From positions 4,588 through 68,587 of the forward strand of contig JBBRDM010000003.1 of assembly GCA_038203935.1 (NCBI GenBank): a stretch of DNA of 64,000 bases, given 5' to 3'. Numbering within the stretch: the stretch's first letter is position 1; every line of letters begins with the position of its first letter. Of this stretch, positions 60,514 through 64,000 are shown in pieces. The position numbers and the translations under genes were made by a program. Below the pieces are notes generated by a model, which was not told the DNA's origin, made no database searches, and was given only the letters and a program-made list of their open reading frames with translations. This DNA comes from JANXSG01 sp038203935 (GTDB lineage Bacteria > Armatimonadota > Chthonomonadetes > Chthonomonadales > Chthonomonadaceae).

Positions 60514-61533
60514 CTATTTGCCTGCGATGGCTCTCATGCTTTTCCCAAAATTCTTCACGAAGAAGTCTCTTACATTAAATATGGCTATGGGATTGAGCAC
60601 GTGGCCTGATTCGATACGAATGACTTGATCTGATTCCCTTGCATGTGCTGCATTAATGAGAATCGCCGATGATTCTGGAGGGATGATCTCATCATGTTTG
60701 GCTACTATAATTAAGAAGGGACGGGGATTGATCATTCCTATGTAGTTTGCAGGATCCGTAATGTTACTGATTTCATCTACTTTCGCAAGTATTTCGGGAG
60801 TGACTTTAACAGGCCAATGCGCCTTGAGTACCGGATATTTATCTATATTTCTTACCAGATTAGCCAGTCCGCCTCCTGGAACAGCAAGACAGGCGCAGCT
60901 GATTCTATCCTCAATGCCGCAGGCAACAGATCCGAGCATTCCCCCCTGGCTGAACCCTAAATATCCTATTTTGTTCCTGTCCATATCGGGACGCAGTTGG
61001 AGATAGTCGACACACCTGCGAATATCTACCACGCTTTGAATCCAGGCATCTCGCATGGTGTAGGAATCGGGCATGTGGATCTCACCTGTGCGTCCCTTGC
61101 GCTCTCGATCTCCGTGGTACTGTGTATCTATGGAAAGCGTCGCATATCCTACTGCAGTTAACGCATCACTCGACCACTGAATGTACGACGTATCTTTATC
61201 CCCTCCCGATCCATGCACTAGAATGACAGAAGGAAACGGTTTTGAGAAGTTATTGGGAATAGCGAGAATCGCCGTCACTCGCTGATCGTGGATGCTGTCA
61301 AAACTAAGACTGTATCGAGTTCTGGCTGATTTCGTATCGAGCGGCTTAATGATTGCATTGAGTGGCAGTTCTTTATCATACGCATAGTATTGCAGCTTCA
61401 TTTTTTGTTCGTTAGAGGATGAAGCACTGTTTTCCTGTAGTGGAGAAATCGGCTTCGCATGTGCGGCAGCAACTATGGCCATGCAGGATAGCATTGCGAA
61501 GATTTTTATATTGGACGCACGGAAAAAAGACAT
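60514..61533 (-). CDS. Secreted alpha/beta hydrolase
   Basis: A 339-residue protein with signal peptide (about residues 10-27). Alpha/beta-hydrolase core: ILVHGSGGDKDTSYIQW, nucleophile Ser in IGYLGFSQGGMLGSVA, catalytic Asp in LIIVAKHDEIIPPESS and His in IRIESGHVLN. The layout resembles dienelactone-hydrolase and acetyl-xylan-esterase-like enzymes that cut esters. The substrate is unknown; the next genes (+) are an SDR and an SGNH esterase. Confidence 0.86.
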   Translation of the reverse strand: MSFFRASNIKIFAMLSCMAIVAAAHAKPISPLQENSASSSNEQKMKLQYYAYDKELPLNAIIKPLDTKSARTRYSLSFDSIHDQRVTAILAIPNNFSKPFPSVILVHGSGGDKDTSYIQWSSDALTAVGYATLSIDTQYHGDRERKGRTGEIHMPDSYTMRDAWIQSVVDIRRCVDYLQLRPDMDRNKIGYLGFSQGGMLGSVACGIEDRISCACLAVPGGGLANLVRNIDKYPVLKAHWPVKVTPEILAKVDEISNITDPANYIGMINPRPFLIIVAKHDEIIPPESSAILINAAHARESDQVIRIESGHVLNPIAIFNVRDFFVKNFGKSMRAIAGK

Positions 61534-61697
61534 TTGAAACTCCTGGATGTCGAGAAGACTAGTACACTCATTTTACACTATTGGCTGCGAGTCTTGCTAG
61601 TAAAACCATTTTTTGATGCATGTATTCCTGCATTCGATGGTTAAATTAGATATCATTGAAAATGGGATTCTTTTTGGAATTATGTGTGGAGGAAAGC

Positions 61698-62486
61698 ATG
61701 AATTTTGGACTTAAAGGAAAAGTGGCACTGGTTGCGGCTGCGAGCAAAGGACTCGGATACGCCACAGCGCTCGGACTTTCAAAAGAGGGGGCTTCCGTAG
61801 CAATCTGTTCTCGAAATGAAGCAGAGATTCGTGCTGCTGCAGATAAAATCAAAGCGGAGACAGGGATAGATGCACTGCCTCTAGTCTGTGATGTGACTAA
61901 GGCGGAGGATATCAAAAATGCCGTAGCACAAACCGTATCACATTTTAGCGGGCTGCACATTGTTATTCCCAATAGCGGCGGTCCTCCAGCTGGAACTTTT
62001 GAAAATCTGACGGAAGAGCAGTGGAGTTCTGCAATAGACAGCACTCTCTATTCCACAGTGAATATGGTGCGGGAGGCGCTGCCTCATATGAAATCGGCGG
62101 GCTGGGGAAGAATAGTGGTTATTACATCCACTTCAGCCCGGCAGCCGATCCCCGGTTTGCTGTTGTCGAACACGATTCGGGCCGGGGTTCTAGGGCTGCT
62201 TAAAACGCTCTCGCAGGAGTTTGCGCCCTACGGCATCACCGTCAACAGCATCGCGCCCGGCAGTTTCGATACGGACCGTTTGAAACATCTTCACGAACGC
62301 AACGCACAGGCTTCCGGAATCACAATGGCGGAAGCGCGAAAACAAGCCGAGACGAAAATCCCGTTGGGCCGCCTTGGACGTCCGGAAGAACTCGCGAATG
62401 CAGTAGTGTTTCTCGCCTCAGAAGCGGGAAGCTACGTAACCGGGCAGGCATGGGCGGTCGACGGCGGGCAGACTTCAGGAATTTAA
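61698..62486 (+). CDS. SDR-family protein lacking the YxxxK motif
   Basis: A 262-residue SDR with cofactor site LVAAASKGLGYATALGL, D at VCDVTK, and PNSGGPPAGTF in the place of NNAG. The catalytic Ser is kept in VVITSTSARQP, but the expected YxxxK reads LLSNTIRAG (Asn and Arg in place of Tyr and Lys). A subfamily of FabG-like proteins with this change is widespread, so it is probably a normal member with altered or no reductase chemistry. It ends with GQAWAVDGGQTSGI. ATG at 61698 is preceded by GGAGG; 23 bases to the next gene. Confidence 0.85.
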   Translation: MNFGLKGKVALVAAASKGLGYATALGLSKEGASVAICSRNEAEIRAAADKIKAETGIDALPLVCDVTKAEDIKNAVAQTVSHFSGLHIVIPNSGGPPAGTFENLTEEQWSSAIDSTLYSTVNMVREALPHMKSAGWGRIVVITSTSARQPIPGLLLSNTIRAGVLGLLKTLSQEFAPYGITVNSIAPGSFDTDRLKHLHERNAQASGITMAEARKQAETKIPLGRLGRPEELANAVVFLASEAGSYVTGQAWAVDGGQTSGI

Positions 62487-62509
62487 TCTTATTTGGACAG
62501 GAGTGATTT

Positions 62510-63547
62510 GTGAATATAAAGTCAGTAATTCATCTTTTATTCGGAGTATTGATAGTTGGAACAGGAACGATTGCTTCAGCAACTGGTATCGCAGCGGATA
62601 AAAGCAAAACCGAAGTGGAGTTGAAACCCCTCCGTAATGTGAAGCGCATCCTGTTCCTTGGGGACAGCATTACCTACGCAGGCGGCTATGTCGATCTGAT
62701 CGACGCTTATCTCTTTATGCATAGCCCGAATCATCATTACGAGCTGATCAACTCCGGGCTTCCGAGCGAGACAGTCTCAGGACTTTCGGAGATCAATCAT
62801 GCAGGCGGCGCATTTCCGCGTCCTGATCTGCACGAACGGCTGGATAGAGCCCTTGCGAAGGTAAAGCCCGATCTGGTAGTTGCCTGCTATGGGATGAATG
62901 ATGGAATCTATGCTCCTCTCGATGCCGGGCGTTTTGCGAAATACAAAGAAGGCATTCACCTACTCGCAGATAAAGTGAAACAGTCCGGAGCGAAATTATG
63001 GGTTCTGACTCCGCCTGTTTTTGACTCGTTTCCCATTCGAAAGGACACCTATCCGGCTGGCCAGGCATCTTATCCTTCCGGGCACACATATGTCGATTAT
63101 GATCTGGTGCTGGAAAAGTATGGGAATTGGCTGCTCGACCAGAGAAAAAAGGGCTGGAAAGTCACCGATATTCACACGCCGTTAAAGACAGCCCTTCTAG
63201 AACAGCGCGCAAAGAATCCAGATTTTGTGTTTGCAGGCGATGGAGTTCATCTCAATGATCAGGGGCATAAAATAATCGCAATCGAGGTTCTCAAGAGTTG
63301 GGGCGCGCCAGCCAATTCAATAAAATATCTGGTATCTCCTGAAGAAAGCGCAGCAACGGATGAAGGCAGGTTGAGAGAGATAACCAACCTTGTTATCGAA
63401 AGACAGCATCTGCTTACGGATGCCTGGCTGAACGATATCGGCCACAAACGTCTCGGGATGGCAAAAGGTTTATCGATATATGAAGCAGAGAAAAGAGCCG
63501 CTGAGTTAGAATCGAGAATCCGAGATATTGTGAACAGTTCCAGGTAA
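62510..63547 (+). CDS. Secreted SGNH/GDSL hydrolase
   Basis: A 345-residue esterase-type protein. Signal peptide about residues 5-28. Block I LFLGDSITYAGG (Ser), block II INSGLPSETVSG, block III YGMNDGIY (Asn) and block V DGVHLNDQGHKI (Asp/His) are all present. It would hydrolyse esters, for instance on acetylated sugars. The C-terminal 70 residues form extra helices (TNLVIERQHLLTDAWLNDIG). GTG start with AGGAG upstream. Probably co-transcribed with the SDR before it. Confidence 0.9.
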   Translation: MNIKSVIHLLFGVLIVGTGTIASATGIAADKSKTEVELKPLRNVKRILFLGDSITYAGGYVDLIDAYLFMHSPNHHYELINSGLPSETVSGLSEINHAGGAFPRPDLHERLDRALAKVKPDLVVACYGMNDGIYAPLDAGRFAKYKEGIHLLADKVKQSGAKLWVLTPPVFDSFPIRKDTYPAGQASYPSGHTYVDYDLVLEKYGNWLLDQRKKGWKVTDIHTPLKTALLEQRAKNPDFVFAGDGVHLNDQGHKIIAIEVLKSWGAPANSIKYLVSPEESAATDEGRLREITNLVIERQHLLTDAWLNDIGHKRLGMAKGLSIYEAEKRAAELESRIRDIVNSSR

Positions 63548-63590
63548 CATAGATTGGAAGGCACAAGTTCGTTTCAAGAAAGACAGCGTT

Positions 63591-64000
63591 ATGGATTGGG
63601 GAGAAAAAGAATATATAGATGAGGTAAGCCGAACGTTTAAGGACGATCATCCTTTGCGAATAATTACTGAATTGGTGATGGCTGATCCAAACATATTCAT
63701 CGATGATGTAACGTGTATCCTTCAAGCGTTCGTAAATCGATCTCGCTGGAGGAAGAAAGAAAACATAGTTGCTAACTGGTTAATTCGAAATGCAAAATAT
63801 TCAGAATCTCAAAAAACAGAAATTTCCGAAAAACTATCCTTCCAAATAGAAACCGCGCTCAATGCTCGTAAGCCTCATAGATTTGGATGGCGATGGCTGA
63901 AGCGTGGAGTATCTGCAAGTACTATATTTTGTCTCGCCATTACTATAATTTTTCAGTATACCAGTATTGATTGGAGCAAACTAGACGAATGGTTTGGAAT
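63591..64000 (+). CDS. Unknown membrane protein, cut by window end
   Basis: An open frame starts at ATG 63591 (MDWGEKEYIDEVSRTFKDDH) and stays open to the last base, 136 codons. The first 110 residues are helical and charged; a hydrophobic helix (ASTIFCLAITIIFQY) follows near 112-126. This plan, a helical domain followed by membrane helices, recalls the protein at 55213-56142, but there is no clear sequence identity. The rest of the gene lies outside the window. Confidence 0.55.
   Translation, partial: MDWGEKEYIDEVSRTFKDDHPLRIITELVMADPNIFIDDVTCILQAFVNRSRWRKKENIVANWLIRNAKYSESQKTEISEKLSFQIETALNARKPHRFGWRWLKRGVSASTIFCLAITIIFQYTSIDWSKLDEWFG

Overview
This window looks like chromosome from a free-living Gram-negative-type bacterium of moderate GC. 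Gene content suggests Armatimonadota or a close relative: a DUF6785 membrane protein, a ceramidase-like secreted enzyme, paired amidohydrolases, a CysM/JAMM/E1 sulfur-transfer cassette, TIGR03663 (Agl23-like) and many secreted hydrolases. The placement is inferred from gene families, not from a marker tree. No rRNA, tRNA, CRISPR array or intact transposase was seen.

Layout. 1-750: decayed GxxExxY gene and an inverted-repeat element. 751-4834 (-): proA, a DUF6785 membrane protein and an unknown anchored protein. 5102-6764 (+): glutamine amidotransferase and a three-repeat HNH-associated-repeat protein behind a strong promoter. 6907-9062: divergent polysaccharide-export SLBB protein and a DnaA-N-like orphan domain. 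9164-16955 (-): ceramidase-like hydrolase, two amidohydrolases that lack metal ligands, gltX, a large winged-helix-like unknown and rimO. 16993-19235 (-): a DprE1/DprE2-like pair. 19521-22702 (+): a perfect promoter, a roughly 260-nt leader ending in an intrinsic terminator with a competing antiterminator, then an ABC exporter and its DUF1854 partner. 22873-32325: SDR, M16 peptidase pair, DUF5060 protein, Ser/Thr kinase, acyl-CoA ligase. 32320-38307: glycan cluster (GT4, methyltransferase, unknown, Agl23-like, discoidin-like). 38434-40614 (-): groESL under CIRCE. 40830-43735 (+): cysteine synthase, JAMM protease and a Ubl-E1-rhodanese fusion. 44053-45453: polysaccharide pyruvyl transferase. 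45518-54357 (-): a complete kdp locus with a split sensor and two tiny membrane proteins, preceded by a long terminator-type hairpin. 54576-56142 (-): DUF2294 and an unknown membrane protein. 56187-56360: MITE-like palindrome. 56584-60375 (+): NAD isocitrate dehydrogenase, a REP-like cluster, malate dehydrogenase, DUF1385. 60514-64000: alpha/beta hydrolase, SDR, SGNH hydrolase and a gene cut by the window end.

Functional themes. Envelope glycan synthesis and export recurs (SLBB exporter, DprE1/E2-like pair, GT4, Agl23-like, pyruvyl transferase). Regulation by RNA structure is suggested at three places: the ABC exporter leader, the kdp leader and the DUF2294 leader. The most promising candidate for an undescribed system is the ABC exporter leader at 19550-19815: pseudoknot-capable 5' hairpin, possible leader peptide, mutually exclusive antiterminator and terminator. 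Second is the CysM, JAMM and Ubl-E1-rhodanese cassette, in which the carrier protein is fused to its own activating enzyme.
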